Shown in pieces: positions 10,501-17,521 of a stretch of 64,000 bases of DNA. The notes beneath the pieces are model-generated. The model was not told the DNA's origin. It saw nothing but the letters and a program-made list of their open reading frames with translations, and did not search any database. Where the stretch lies: assembly GCA_004762125.1 (NCBI GenBank), contig SIHQ01000003.1, positions 231,552 through 295,551 of the forward strand, in the 5' to 3' direction. How positions within the stretch are numbered: position 1 is the first letter of the stretch; the number at the start of each line of letters is the position of its first letter. Source of the DNA: Oceanospirillales bacterium. Lineage in GTDB: Bacteria; Pseudomonadota; Gammaproteobacteria; Pseudomonadales; Endozoicomonadaceae. The translations under genes were made by a program, and so were the position numbers.

Positions 10501-10797
10501 GAAAGTGCACGTGATGGCGTAGAAGCAATGACACGACTGTCCGAGCACAGCTACGACATCATGCTGTTGGATATCGAGATGCCGAAAATGGATGGCTTTG
10601 AAGTTGCCAGTGCGGTTCGTAACGATAACCGAATTGCCGCACTGCCCATTATCATGATCACCTCCCGTACCGGCGAAAAGCACAAGACTCGAGCATTCAG
10701 TCTGGGTGTTAATGAATATCTGGGTAAGCCATTCCAGGAAACGGTATTGCTGTCTTCCATCGACAAACTGATTGGCCCTAGAGAAGGAGTTATCTGA
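4525..10797 (+). CDS. chpA: Hybrid chemosensory kinase ChpA (PilL)
   Basis: Central histidine kinase of the Pil-Chp system, 2090 residues, cytoplasmic. The N-terminal part is FimL-like with degenerate Hpt modules (LLHKVHGG, His467). Three clear Hpt motifs follow: HTLKGSG at His731, HTLKGIA at His918 and HTLKGSA at His1326. Acidic linkers rich in Glu separate them. The CheA core has a dimerisation segment near 1500-1620, an N-box with Asn1680 (LRNAIGHG), a DDGRG box at 1721 and GRGVGLDIV near 1772. A CheW domain and a C-terminal receiver follow (DD 1972-1973, acceptor Asp2016, Lys2068). It overlaps chpC by one base. Fewer His sites remain than the eight phosphotransfer modules known for P. aeruginosa ChpA. 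Confidence 0.95.
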   Translation: MAEQQDYTGLDWVREEIENTLAEARQALELYQDDVVNPAHLTACQAAFRQVFGALKMLNQEGASRLCQEMIRLTDTLVNDTVSDRQQSLEMLMLGVLQLPAYIQQTINSGVDQPLSILPLINDLRKLRGIDLLSEAIFFHPDISFSAEAVEQPQLDKLEKSGLTSLLRKIRQKYQLCLAGYLRNQDRDKQIKTLEKIFAKLQDICWSAPQAPLWEAGVALTEGLEEQSIEYNLHTVNLLRELDHQLRFFIEQGASFINATPDDKLFREILYYLACADSSSGFIGILSTRYQLPETLARFRSETTPVLAGVDATGPVVDAINFELTGVKEALDLYLLSTNPDPLILQNQLPVIQQIADTLSILGMESFQVSLKEKAELVRSVINTGKNAEEHLMDVAGTILQLESALARFAIGESQSESNETLLIREIYRTVVKEARQQLIQTKDAIVDYIDSQHSEEYLTQIPELLHKVHGGLAMTPLSRAASLLERCARHIQLEWVERKSLPEKEELEHLADAVTSIEYYLERLDDKIPGSQDAILDVAEESLNALNPLIEEALVKGALVKETRLNDSHINDVEQNFLDGSAPVSFDKDTEVAETDSTPGFLSGENVIEFDFSAGTPSIGTASIGTASTGTASEEAPKKVQELTPELNNALDYRVLPSTEATGFEASETAVEILNTENQQDDDSFIDDELLEVFIEEAEEVQQQLTESISIWLTNQDNDKALSDIRRAFHTLKGSGRMVEANVVGELAWSVENMLNRLIDGTIQSTHELHLLIDQVTNMLPSLVNDFARQSQVLTPEVLECMEKADALAKGEQYTVPGDDTASEPKSISDAEIEVIELEFNADIIETAADATIAPIFANVSEEKEEEEPKADYDVQLLNVFLAESHLHLDTVQSFVDQVKTQGAKRQISDDVQRSLHTLKGIALMTEIDPLAVLIVALEKNIKDFRAHQIPADDRIINMLEKGLELIDDGLQQLSVSPNEPKLELEDYLGWLEAMHAQLLSEQQRQEDTTRIYTGGQKSDLFADADLKVLLNADQYLTSWREQLSSDELIEFEAELNSIRSRADDAGLDAMAELCDVLIGVVGYLNIHEETLPPVLSAPLSNGFEALIDMMNQVAAQQTPVSPQSIFSELRKSLEELLTPTISEYSEPALAESQKTENVAIELSVSPEIEEFALEYSEISETEEIALELSEDQQWASDIDVDAQETNIDAVDAEELILESILEDFDSTTEEQIRFEKRVETEEIVLEEFVIENAFVQSAPVAEPKWTEEPAYRLNVEVEEHDLELQELFLEEAGDLLEDSNLALEQWLHDVKNTLPLAELQRILHTLKGSARMADQPDIGDLSHALEDVYSRITNGRQADSPPLKMIQAAHDHIDLMVQTLKNQQTPPTVTPLIERLESWVLNNEDIEQTKAIGSAPPKAEPLPDYLSQTETVIIETRPEALETSDVLAAAAFQPTGLKPQQTLERSAPVITRIDTPVTQNLVKSNELIRVPAQLIEQLINLSGESSINRGRIEQQIQDVSQTLEEMDSTIDRVKEQLRRLDTETQAQIISTYDGEDADNPEFDPLEMDQYSELTQLSRSLVESATDLKDLKEAIQDKNRDAETLLLQQHRTQLDLQEKLIQARMVSFSRLLPRLRKISRQLSSELGKPAHLNVSNAEGVMDRTMLERMLAPLEHMLRNAIGHGLEESVDERLAKGKSAEGNLELSIARDGSDIVLELKDDGRGINLEKVHAKAIEKRLIDSNDQLTSQEIAELILEPGFTTADSITQISGRGVGLDIVNTEIRQLGGSIQIDTEKDLGTTITLRLPFTLSVNRALMVAVGENLYALPMQSIDGITTVVPEVLTDCYQNSKPLMYANQEHQVMFLGELLGSSRPRIQADQCPVIIIQRGGQSLALHVDEVIGGREIFTKSLGPQFSGLTGVNGATILGDGRVVIIIDPAALARRQRTVSRKIRLVEESKGPDVARRVLVVDDSVTVRKVTTRLLERSGFEVESARDGVEAMTRLSEHSYDIMLLDIEMPKMDGFEVASAVRNDNRIAALPIIMITSRTGEKHKTRAFSLGVNEYLGKPFQETVLLSSIDKLIGPREGVI
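6373..6426 (+). repeat. 15-bp tandem repeat inside chpA
   Basis: Three and a half copies of a 15-bp unit like GCCTCTATAGGGACT, encoding a Gly-Thr-Ala-Ser-Ile pattern in a linker at about residues 617-633. The unit keeps the frame, so copy-number change would only alter linker length. Confidence 0.8.
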
Positions 10798-11240
10798 TGA
10801 CCAATACGGCAACAATTGATTCCCTCCTGCTTCCTATGCAGCAACGCCCTCTATTCGTACCCACAGAGTGCATTGCCGATGTAATTGACTACAGTCGCCC
10901 AACAAAAGCGGAAAGTGATGAAGACTGGTATTTGGGGAAAATAGACTGGCGCGGCCTATCTATTCCTCTGATTACTTTTGAACGTGCCAACCAGGGTAGG
11001 TTTGCCGAGTTTTCAGCAACAGCCCGAATTGCTGTTATGAACAGTACGACAGGAAATAAACAGCTGCCTTTCTACGGAATGGTAATACAGGGTGTTCCCC
11101 AAAGCATTCCTGTTACTGAAATAGACGTCAGAGAGTCTACCGACCCATCCGGCCCCGCTGAAATCACTCGGCTGATAGTAAAAGAGATAGCCGTAGCTAT
11201 TCCTAACCTGCCTCGCATGGAAAAGCTACTCACCGACTGA
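10797..11240 (+). CDS. chpC: CheW-like protein ChpC
   Basis: 147-residue CheW-domain protein, last gene of the Pil-Chp operon. It probably links additional receptors to the ChpA kinase. The start overlaps the chpA stop (TGATG) with AGAAGGAG just upstream, so the two genes are translationally coupled. The block DWYLGKIDWRGLSIPLI matches the CheW pattern around the conserved strand pair. It is shorter and more diverged than PilI. Position and size match Pseudomonas ChpC. Confidence 0.85.
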   Translation: MTNTATIDSLLLPMQQRPLFVPTECIADVIDYSRPTKAESDEDWYLGKIDWRGLSIPLITFERANQGRFAEFSATARIAVMNSTTGNKQLPFYGMVIQGVPQSIPVTEIDVRESTDPSGPAEITRLIVKEIAVAIPNLPRMEKLLTD

Positions 11241-11250
11241 TATAGCACAT

Positions 11251-11289
11251 GGCAACCAAGCATATTTACTGCTCTGGTTGCCTATTTAA
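11251..11289. terminator. Hairpin between convergent chpC and rsmE
   Basis: GGCAACCA at 11251-11258 pairs with TGGTTGCC at 11275-11282, with an inner AGC/GCT pairing and a T/A-rich flank. It lies between two converging genes and could serve both. Confidence 0.6.
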
Positions 11290-11320
11290 TTAAATAAGCA
11301 TATTTATAGTTAGTTCTGCT

Positions 11321-12046
11321 CTATATATCGCCCCACAGATATTGCATCAGCGTAATACCGGCAATAGGTGCGGTCTCTGTTCTGAGTACTCTAGGGCCCA
11401 GTGTCAAAGGGTTAAATCCTTGCCTTTCAGCCATCGTTATTTCATCTGCAGTCAAGCCACCTTCTGGCCCAATCAATAAAGATACAGATTGAGGTTTTGC
11501 AAAGCCTTCCAGTTTTTTCTCAGTCCGATGATGAAGAACGAATTTCAGTTCACTTTGCTGTCTTTTTACCCAATCTTCTACTGACATGGGAGAATGAATA
11601 ACAGGAACCCTGTTTAATCTGCACTGCTCGCAAGCACTGATAGCAACCTGCTCCCAATGCTTCAGTCGCTTTTCCAGACGATCAGTTTTCAGCTTCACTT
11701 CACAGCGTTCTGAAAACAGCGGTGTAATTTCTCGAACGCCCATTTCAGTGGCTTTCTGAATGGCATAATCCATCCTTTCACCACGGCTGAGTGTTTGACC
11801 AAGGTGAAGGCTGAGTGGAGATGATGTGACCGACTCGATCTCTGACTCAAGCAGTACACTGACAGCCTTCTTACCGATGTCAATAATCCTTCCCTGATAA
11901 CTCTTTCCTTCACCATTGAAGAGAATCAATAGTTCTTCAGGTCTCATGCGCAGAACTCTACCAACATGGTTGGCAGCACTGTCCGTTAATTCAAGCTGTT
12001 GATTCACTGCCAAAGACTGCTGAGTGTAAATGCGAGGGTTTCTCAT
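11321..12046 (-). CDS. rsmE: 16S rRNA m3U1498 methyltransferase RsmE
   Basis: SPOUT-class methyltransferase that modifies U1498 of 16S rRNA using S-adenosylmethionine. It is 241 residues, the usual size. An N-terminal PUA-like part is followed by the knotted SPOUT domain. The AdoMet-binding signatures LLIGPEGGLTADEI and LGPRVLRTETA are complete. It is convergent with chpC and upstream of metF on the same strand, about 107 bp apart. Confidence 0.95.
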   Translation of the reverse strand: MRNPRIYTQQSLAVNQQLELTDSAANHVGRVLRMRPEELLILFNGEGKSYQGRIIDIGKKAVSVLLESEIESVTSSPLSLHLGQTLSRGERMDYAIQKATEMGVREITPLFSERCEVKLKTDRLEKRLKHWEQVAISACEQCRLNRVPVIHSPMSVEDWVKRQQSELKFVLHHRTEKKLEGFAKPQSVSLLIGPEGGLTADEITMAERQGFNPLTLGPRVLRTETAPIAGITLMQYLWGDI

Positions 12047-12111
12047 GGAAGATATTGTCTGCAGATCAAATAATGAGATTATACAGCTTATCTACAGACT
12101 GTAGAGAACTT

Positions 12112-12130
12112 AGCCGGAGGAAGTCCGGCT
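12112..12130 (-). terminator. Hairpin after metF
   Basis: AGCCGGA and TCCGGCT form a 7-bp stem with a GGAAG loop between metF and rsmE. There is no good T tract on the minus strand, so its terminator role is doubtful. Confidence 0.4.
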
Positions 12131-12153
12131 GAATTGGAGGTACTGATCGCTAA

Positions 12154-12999
12154 TCAGATCAGCTTCAGGTGGCGACAGATGTTCTTTGCTGGTGCTGCCT
12201 GATTCAGTGCATAGAAGTGCAAACCTGGTACGCCCTGACTGATCAGTTGTTCACAGATTCGAGTCATAACTTCTTCACCAAACTGTTTAATGCTGACTGA
12301 ATCATCACCATAGGCTTCCAGCTGCTTGCGTATCCAACGTGGAATCTCTGCACCACAAGCATCAGAGAAACGAGCTAGCCGAGTGTAATTGGTAATAGGC
12401 ATGATGCCTGGAATAATAGGCAAATCCAGCCCCATAGCCTGAGTCCGCTCAACAAAATAGAAGTAACTGTCAGCGTTGAAAAAGTACTGGGTAATGGCTG
12501 AACTGGCGCCGGCTTCAGCTTTGCGTTTAAAATTCAGTAGATCCGTTTCGAAATTAGGTGACTGTGGATGAGCTTCTGGATAAGCCGCTACTTCCAGATG
12601 AAAATGATCCCCGGTTTCTTCACGAATGAATGAAACCAGTTCATTCGCATACTGAAACTCACCCATGGAACGACCCATACCGGAAGGAAGATCACCACGC
12701 AGAGCGACAATACGGTCAACGCCTTCTAACTTGTATCGCTCCAGCAACGCTTTCAACTCTTCGCGACTATCACCCACACAGGACAAATGGGGAGCAGTCT
12801 CTATACCGGTAAATTCCTTGATGCTGCGAACTGTACCCGCTGTTTTTTCACGAGTGGATCCTCCTGCACCATAGGTCACGGAGAAAAAGTGAGGGTTACA
12901 TTCAGCCAGCTCTTTTGCTGTGTCATTCAGCTTTTGAGAACCCTCAGGGGTCTTGGCAGGAAAGAATTCAAAACTGATTGGGAGTACTGTATCTGTCAT
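12154..12999 (-). CDS. metF: Methylenetetrahydrofolate reductase MetF
   Basis: FAD-dependent enzyme reducing 5,10-methylene-THF to 5-methyl-THF, the methyl donor for homocysteine remethylation. It is 281 residues, normal for the bacterial enzyme. The N-terminal FEFFPAKTPEG motif, VTYGAGGST and the VDRIVALRGDLP strand are typical of the TIM barrel. It lies 95 bp after ahcY on the same strand, so both probably respond to the operator in front of ahcY. Confidence 0.95.
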   Translation of the reverse strand: MTDTVLPISFEFFPAKTPEGSQKLNDTAKELAECNPHFFSVTYGAGGSTREKTAGTVRSIKEFTGIETAPHLSCVGDSREELKALLERYKLEGVDRIVALRGDLPSGMGRSMGEFQYANELVSFIREETGDHFHLEVAAYPEAHPQSPNFETDLLNFKRKAEAGASSAITQYFFNADSYFYFVERTQAMGLDLPIIPGIMPITNYTRLARFSDACGAEIPRWIRKQLEAYGDDSVSIKQFGEEVMTRICEQLISQGVPGLHFYALNQAAPAKNICRHLKLI

Positions 13000-13094
13000 T
13001 GTTATATTCTGCTTTCGCCTGCTCTTGCAGGTCGTTTACTTCTACAGCTCAAGACTGCTTCTGTTTTTTTACTCGCCTGATTTTTAGTCAAGCA

Positions 13095-14513
13095 TCAGTA
13101 TTTGTAGTCATTACCCTTAAACGGGCCATGCTTTGAAACGTTTATATAGTCTGCCTGTTGGTCGGTCAGCCGGGTGATAACGCCACCAAAACCTTCCACC
13201 ATATAACCGGCTACTTCTTCATCCAGTTCTTTCGGCAATACTCGCAGAGAGATCATTTCGGCTTTTTTCTCGCTCGGCAGATTGGCAAAATCTGCTTCAT
13301 AAAGATGTATCTGAGCAAGAACCTGATTGGCAAATGAGCCATCCATGATTCTGGAAGGATGGCCCGTTGCATTTCCCAGGTTGACCAACCTACCTTCGGA
13401 TAAAAGAATAAGATGGTCACTCCACGCTTTGCTTCGCTGGATTTTATGGACCTGAGGCTTCACCTCTTCCCACTCCCAGTTTTCTCGCATAAACGCTGTA
13501 TCAATTTCGGTATCAAAATGTCCTATATTGCAAACAACACAACCATTTTTTAGTGCCTTAAGCATATCCCGGTCACAAACATGAACATTGCCCGTAGTGG
13601 TAACCAGAATATCTGTCGTTCCTAGCAATAGCTGGTTTACTGATTCTGGTGAGCCATTATTTATGCCTTTCAGATAAGGAGAAACGACTTCATAGCCGTC
13701 CATACAAGCTTGCATAGCACAGATGGGATCAATTTCTGAAACCCTGACAATCATTCCTTCCTGACGTAGAGAGGCAGCTGAACCCTTACCCACGTCACCA
13801 TAGCCAATGACCAGTGCTTTTTTACCCGCTAGCAAATGATCAGTCGCTCTTTTCACTGCATCATTCAGTGAATGACGGCAGCCGTATTTATTATCGTTTT
13901 TACTTTTAGTAATGGCATCGTTCACATTGATGACAGGCACTTTGAGTGAACCTTCCTGTAAACGCTCCAGTAATCTATGGACACCTGTTGTGGTTTCTTC
14001 AGAAATACCGTGAATCTTATCAAGCAGGTGAGGATACTTTTCATGGAGCAGCAGTGTCAGATCACCACCATCATCCAGAACAAGGTTTGCCCCCCAGGGT
14101 TGTCCGTCTTCACCAACAATAGTTTTCTCTATGCACCACCAGAACTCTTCTTCTGTTTCACCTTTCCAGGCAAAAACCGGAATTCCAGCTGCGGCAACAG
14201 CCGCTGCAGCATGATCCTGAGTAGAGAAAATATTACAGGAAGACCAGCGAACATCTGCGCCCAAATCCACCAGCGTTTCAATCAACACGGCGGTTTGAAT
14301 GGTCATATGAATACAGCCCAGAATCCGGGCTCCTTTCAAAGGCTGCTGATCACGATATTTGTTACGGATAGCCATGAGAGCCGGCATTTCGCCTTCAGCA
14401 ATTTGAATCTCACGTCGCCCCCATTCAGCCAATGACATATCTGCCACCCGGTAATCCGAGAATGAGTCTGCTGTAAGGCTTTCTACTGCTTCGGGGCTGG
14501 TTCTCATGGACAT
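13095..14513 (-). CDS. ahcY: S-adenosylhomocysteine hydrolase
   Basis: Splits S-adenosylhomocysteine into adenosine and homocysteine, removing the product that inhibits methyltransferases. It is 472 residues with the bound-NAD motif [15 protein letters not shown] and the catalytic-region STQDHAAAA and [14 protein letters not shown] blocks. The C-terminal Lys-Tyr ending (NDYKY) that contributes to the neighbouring NAD site is present. A perfect palindrome sits 51 bp upstream of the start. Pseudomonads have the same ahcY-metF pair. Confidence 0.96.
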   Translation of the reverse strand: MSMRTSPEAVESLTADSFSDYRVADMSLAEWGRREIQIAEGEMPALMAIRNKYRDQQPLKGARILGCIHMTIQTAVLIETLVDLGADVRWSSCNIFSTQDHAAAAVAAAGIPVFAWKGETEEEFWWCIEKTIVGEDGQPWGANLVLDDGGDLTLLLHEKYPHLLDKIHGISEETTTGVHRLLERLQEGSLKVPVINVNDAITKSKNDNKYGCRHSLNDAVKRATDHLLAGKKALVIGYGDVGKGSAASLRQEGMIVRVSEIDPICAMQACMDGYEVVSPYLKGINNGSPESVNQLLLGTTDILVTTTGNVHVCDRDMLKALKNGCVVCNIGHFDTEIDTAFMRENWEWEEVKPQVHKIQRSKAWSDHLILLSEGRLVNLGNATGHPSRIMDGSFANQVLAQIHLYEADFANLPSEKKAEMISLRVLPKELDEEVAGYMVEGFGGVITRLTDQQADYINVSKHGPFKGNDYKY

Positions 14514-14564
14514 TTCCCGTTATTCGTATTTACCTAAGATTGAAAGCAGTTTAACATCGGCCCA

Positions 14565-14594
14565 AACCTATATCAAATAATTTTGATATAGGTT
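14565..14594. promoter_or_regulatory. SahR-type operator before ahcY-metF
   Basis: Perfect inverted repeat with 13-bp arms (AACCTATATCAAA at 14565-14577, its complement at 14582-14594) and a 4-bp spacer. The core TATATCAAA-N4-TTTGATATA is repeated exactly at 18631-18652 before the ArsR-methyltransferase gene. The shared site is seen directly; its use by that regulator is inference from the SahR family, which controls methionine-cycle genes in response to S-adenosylhomocysteine. Confidence 0.8.
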
Positions 14595-14603
14595 GCTCAT
14601 GTC

Positions 14604-15062
14604 TCAGTCAAACTTGAACGCTTCATCAGGACATTCCCAAAGCCCTTGCCATTCGCTCTCTTTGATCCGAACATTATTCGTACCATCAGCAGTGACATTC
14701 ACCTCCCGAAGATAAATACCCGGAGGCACACCCATAGGCGTTATCAAAAAATCCTGCTGCCTGATATTGAAGGTTGTTTTCAGCAAGTTGCCATCCTTAC
14801 TGTCGGTTCTTGATATTTGAGCCGGATTGAGCATAAAGGCAAAGCTCCTAGGATCACTGGTTCTTGCCGATTTTCTTGGTTTGATCAGTGTGCATTTCCT
14901 CATATTGAGAGAACCTTCGACCTGCTTCCCTGAATCAAACGATTGCTCAATTTTTTTAAAAACAGTTGTTTCTTTACTGTGACTCACTGCAGCCAGAAAA
15001 GTGATAAATGCAGTAGCAAGAGAAAACCGAACTGATTTCCAGAAGTTTAATTGGCTCAACAT
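14604..15062 (-). CDS. Small exported protein, possibly VirK-like
   Basis: Unrecognised secreted protein of about 152 residues. The start at 15062 (MLSQLNFWKSVRFS) is preferred because GAAGAGAG lies upstream and it gives a good signal peptide (basic N-terminus, hydrophobic ATAFITFLAAVSHS). The longer frame begins at 15125. The body has one Cys in MRKCTLI and a late Cys in LWECPDE, and a general pattern (FDSGKQVEGSLNMRKC ... FNIRQQDFLI) that recalls the VirK family. That similarity is weak. It lies just upstream of ahcY on the same strand, with the SahR-type operator almost at its stop codon. Confidence 0.65.
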   Translation of the reverse strand: MLSQLNFWKSVRFSLATAFITFLAAVSHSKETTVFKKIEQSFDSGKQVEGSLNMRKCTLIKPRKSARTSDPRSFAFMLNPAQISRTDSKDGNLLKTTFNIRQQDFLITPMGVPPGIYLREVNVTADGTNNVRIKESEWQGLWECPDEAFKFD

Positions 15063-15121
15063 AGTGTGCTCTCTTCGTTGGGGATGAAGAAAGCCTTCCC
15101 TGGCCTGTGCATAGCTATCCG

Positions 15122-15316
15122 TCAATCAGCTGTGAACTGGTTGTTTTCGATCTGATAGTGGTAATGAATCTGCTTCATTGAACGTTCAAGCTGCTTTAAC
15201 GGTAGATTCAAGTCATCGGAAAGCTGTTCAAGATTGTTGCAGCCCAATCTCAACCGTTCATTGGCAATGCTCAGAAGAATATGCGGCTCAAGACGCTCAG
15301 GATGATTTATTTCCAT
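15122..15316 (-). CDS. DUF4250 family small protein
   Basis: 64-residue cytoplasmic protein. The pattern LEPHILLSIANERLRLGC ... LSDDLNLPLKQLERSMKQIHYHYQIENNQF fits the DUF4250 family, whose members are about 60 residues and end in a similar ENNQF motif. The central part looks like a small helix-turn-helix. Function is unknown. AGAGG precedes the start. It is followed closely by the small exported protein gene. Confidence 0.75.
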   Translation of the reverse strand: MEINHPERLEPHILLSIANERLRLGCNNLEQLSDDLNLPLKQLERSMKQIHYHYQIENNQFTAD

Positions 15317-15407
15317 ACACCTTTACCTCTAAAAAATCAGGCCATCGGAACGCCTTCAGAATAGATGAAAGAGCAAAATATTGTGATGGTTGTTGAAGAT
15401 CTTCTGC

Positions 15408-15443
15408 AAAAAAAATGCTCCCTGAATATCTCAAAGAGCATTT
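15408..15443 (-). terminator. Terminator of the 15482-16168 gene
   Basis: On the minus strand AAATGCTC pairs with GAGCATTT across a 15-nt loop and is followed by eight T residues in total. It ends the transcript of the glycine-rich protein gene. Confidence 0.75.
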
Positions 15444-15481
15444 GATATTTCACACATGGCTGTCTGGATTTTAGACCACTC

Positions 15482-16168
15482 TCATTGCGTTGTTAACATC
15501 GGAGTCTTACCAAGTCGACTCTCCAAATGGGTTGCATTGTGATCGGGCCTTCCACAGGCAAGCTTGTACGATCCTTTAACAATCCCTGTTCCAACCTTGA
15601 ACCCACCCTTAACAAGTAAACAGGTACCTTGTGCTAATAAATGAGCCGTCTTGCCACCGACTGCACCACCTATTGAAGCACCAGTCTCAACAGTCCATCT
15701 AGAAAGATCTGTGTTAAGGCACCAATCAACCATTGTTGCTGGTATAGCGGCAGGAAGAGATGTAACCGTTCCGGCTGCAGCGCCAAGAATATAACCACCT
15801 GTATAGGCAAGAGTCTTTCCTACACTTGCTGTTGCATCAACTCCAGTAAAAAAAATACTTCCTGCTACCTTGCCAAGTAGGTTGCCTGCTCTTTTGCATA
15901 GACCAGCAGATTCCTTTTTAAGTACAGGTTCTTTTGTCTGTACAGAAGCTGAAACTTTAGTCAGTTGAACAATAGCTGCTTTTTTTTCCTGCAATGGAGC
16001 TGTAACTTTTGGAGGCTGATGAGATGCTTTTTTGGGTATTTCACCACTTTCTGAAGATTTCATTTTAAAGCAAGTGAACCTACCAAAAACGACTTTGACT
16101 TTTTCCAGAATTTGCGAGGCTAACCTTGAGAACTCATTGTAAATAGACGTTGCACCTATAGTAATCAT
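15482..16168 (-). CDS. Unknown glycine/alanine-rich protein with possible membrane-insertion segments
   Basis: 228 residues, function not recognised. The first half is basic and Ser/Lys-rich, low complexity (PPKVTAPLQEKKAAIVQL). The second half (about 95-200) carries alternating Gly/Ala-rich hydrophobic stretches such as YTGGYILGAAAGTVTSLPAA and GASIGGAVGGKTAHLLAQG. No signal peptide is evident. Such layouts occur in secreted effectors and in membrane-associated proteins, but nothing here decides between them. It stands alone between the DUF4250 gene and metK with its own terminator. Confidence 0.65.
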   Translation of the reverse strand: MITIGATSIYNEFSRLASQILEKVKVVFGRFTCFKMKSSESGEIPKKASHQPPKVTAPLQEKKAAIVQLTKVSASVQTKEPVLKKESAGLCKRAGNLLGKVAGSIFFTGVDATASVGKTLAYTGGYILGAAAGTVTSLPAAIPATMVDWCLNTDLSRWTVETGASIGGAVGGKTAHLLAQGTCLLVKGGFKVGTGIVKGSYKLACGRPDHNATHLESRLGKTPMLTTQ

Positions 16169-16265
16169 CTCTCCCCTCCCCTATGTGTATTCCATTTATT
16201 GGTCACAGGCAGTTTGCATGGAGGAAGAAGAGAAAACACTGTCAAAACGGTCAGGGTAACTAACA

Positions 16266-16296
16266 ATAAAAAAGGCCACCCGAAGGCAGCCTTTCA
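16266..16296 (-). terminator. metK terminator with UUCG loop
   Basis: On the minus strand AAAGGCTGCC and GGTGGCCTTT (16271-16294) form a 10-bp stem with two G-T pairs, closed by a stable cUUCGg tetraloop and followed by T residues. It lies directly after the metK stop. Confidence 0.85.
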
Positions 16297-16317
16297 GAGA
16301 CATTGATTCAGTTTGAA

Positions 16318-17481
16318 TCAGATGCCTGCAGCAGCACGCAATGCGTCTGCCTTGTCAGTACGCTCCCAAGTAAAGTCTGGTTCTTCACGACCAAAGTGAC
16401 CATAAGCGGCCGTTGCCTGGTAAATAGGACGTTTCAGGTCCAGCATATCAATCAGGCCCTTTGGACGCAGATCAAAATATTCGCGAACCAGATCAACAAT
16501 CTTGCTGTCGGAAATCTTGCCTGTGCCAAAAGTGTCTATAGAGATAGAAGTAGGCTCAGCAACGCCAATAGCGTAGGACACCTGAATCTCACACTTATCG
16601 GCTAGACCCGCTGCCACTATGTTCTTGGCAACATAACGACCAGCGTAAGCAGCAGAACGGTCAACCTTAGATGGGTCCTTACCGGAGAATGCACCACCAC
16701 CGTGACGAGCCATACCGCCGTACGTATCAACGATGATCTTACGACCTGTCAAACCACAGTCGCCCACTGGTCCACCGATCACAAAAATACCGGTTGGGTT
16801 GATGTGGTACTTGGTGTCTTCATGGAGCCATTCAGCTGGCAGAACCGGCTTGATGACATGCTCTAAAATATCTTTCTTCAGCTGTTCCTGAGTCACATCA
16901 GGGTTATGCTGAGTAGATAGAACCACCGCATCAACGCTGGTAACTTTACCTTCGCTGTTATAACGCATAGTCACCTGACTCTTAGCATCCGGGCGCAGGT
17001 AAGGCAAAGTACCATTCTTACGTACTTCGGCCTGACGTTTTACTAACTCATGGGCATAGTAAATTGGCGCAGGCATCAAAACCGGAGTTTCATTAGTGGC
17101 GTAACCAAACATAAGACCCTGGTCACCCGCACCCTGTTCGCGCTCACCCGTTTCGTCTACACCCACAGCAATGTCCGGAGACTGTTTACCAATAGCGTTC
17201 AGAACAGCAACACACTCACCATCAAAGCCCAGATCGCCATGGTTGTAGCCAATGTTAATAACAACATTGCGTACCAAGTCTTCAATATCCACATATGTGT
17301 CGGTGCGAACCTCACCGGCAACCACTACCATGCCGGTTTTAACCATAGTCTCAACCGCAACTCGGGCATCTGGATCATCTTTCAGGATGGCATCCAGAAT
17401 GGCGTCAGAAATCTGATCGGCAATCTTGTCCGGATGACCTTCGGATACTGACTCAGAGGTAAACAGTGAATAATCTGCCAT
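16318..17481 (-). CDS. metK: S-adenosylmethionine synthetase
   Basis: Makes S-adenosylmethionine from ATP and methionine. It is 387 residues with the family signatures [32 protein letters not shown] and [19 protein letters not shown]. It begins 40 bp after the stop of the ArsR-methyltransferase gene on the same strand, so they form an operon controlled by the palindrome at 18631-18652. Pseudomonas has the same pair (PA0546-PA0547). Confidence 0.97.
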   Translation of the reverse strand: MADYSLFTSESVSEGHPDKIADQISDAILDAILKDDPDARVAVETMVKTGMVVVAGEVRTDTYVDIEDLVRNVVINIGYNHGDLGFDGECVAVLNAIGKQSPDIAVGVDETGEREQGAGDQGLMFGYATNETPVLMPAPIYYAHELVKRQAEVRKNGTLPYLRPDAKSQVTMRYNSEGKVTSVDAVVLSTQHNPDVTQEQLKKDILEHVIKPVLPAEWLHEDTKYHINPTGIFVIGGPVGDCGLTGRKIIVDTYGGMARHGGGAFSGKDPSKVDRSAAYAGRYVAKNIVAAGLADKCEIQVSYAIGVAEPTSISIDTFGTGKISDSKIVDLVREYFDLRPKGLIDMLDLKRPIYQATAAYGHFGREEPDFTWERTDKADALRAAAGI

Positions 17482-17521
17482 TGTCGTTTCCGCCTCTTAT
17501 CCTATATATCTATTTATCTAT

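Noticed and set aside
14514..14603. SAH riboswitch before ahcY
   Set aside because: The leader is too short and lacks the expected paired elements. The palindrome at 14565-14594 and its twin at 18631 explain control better.
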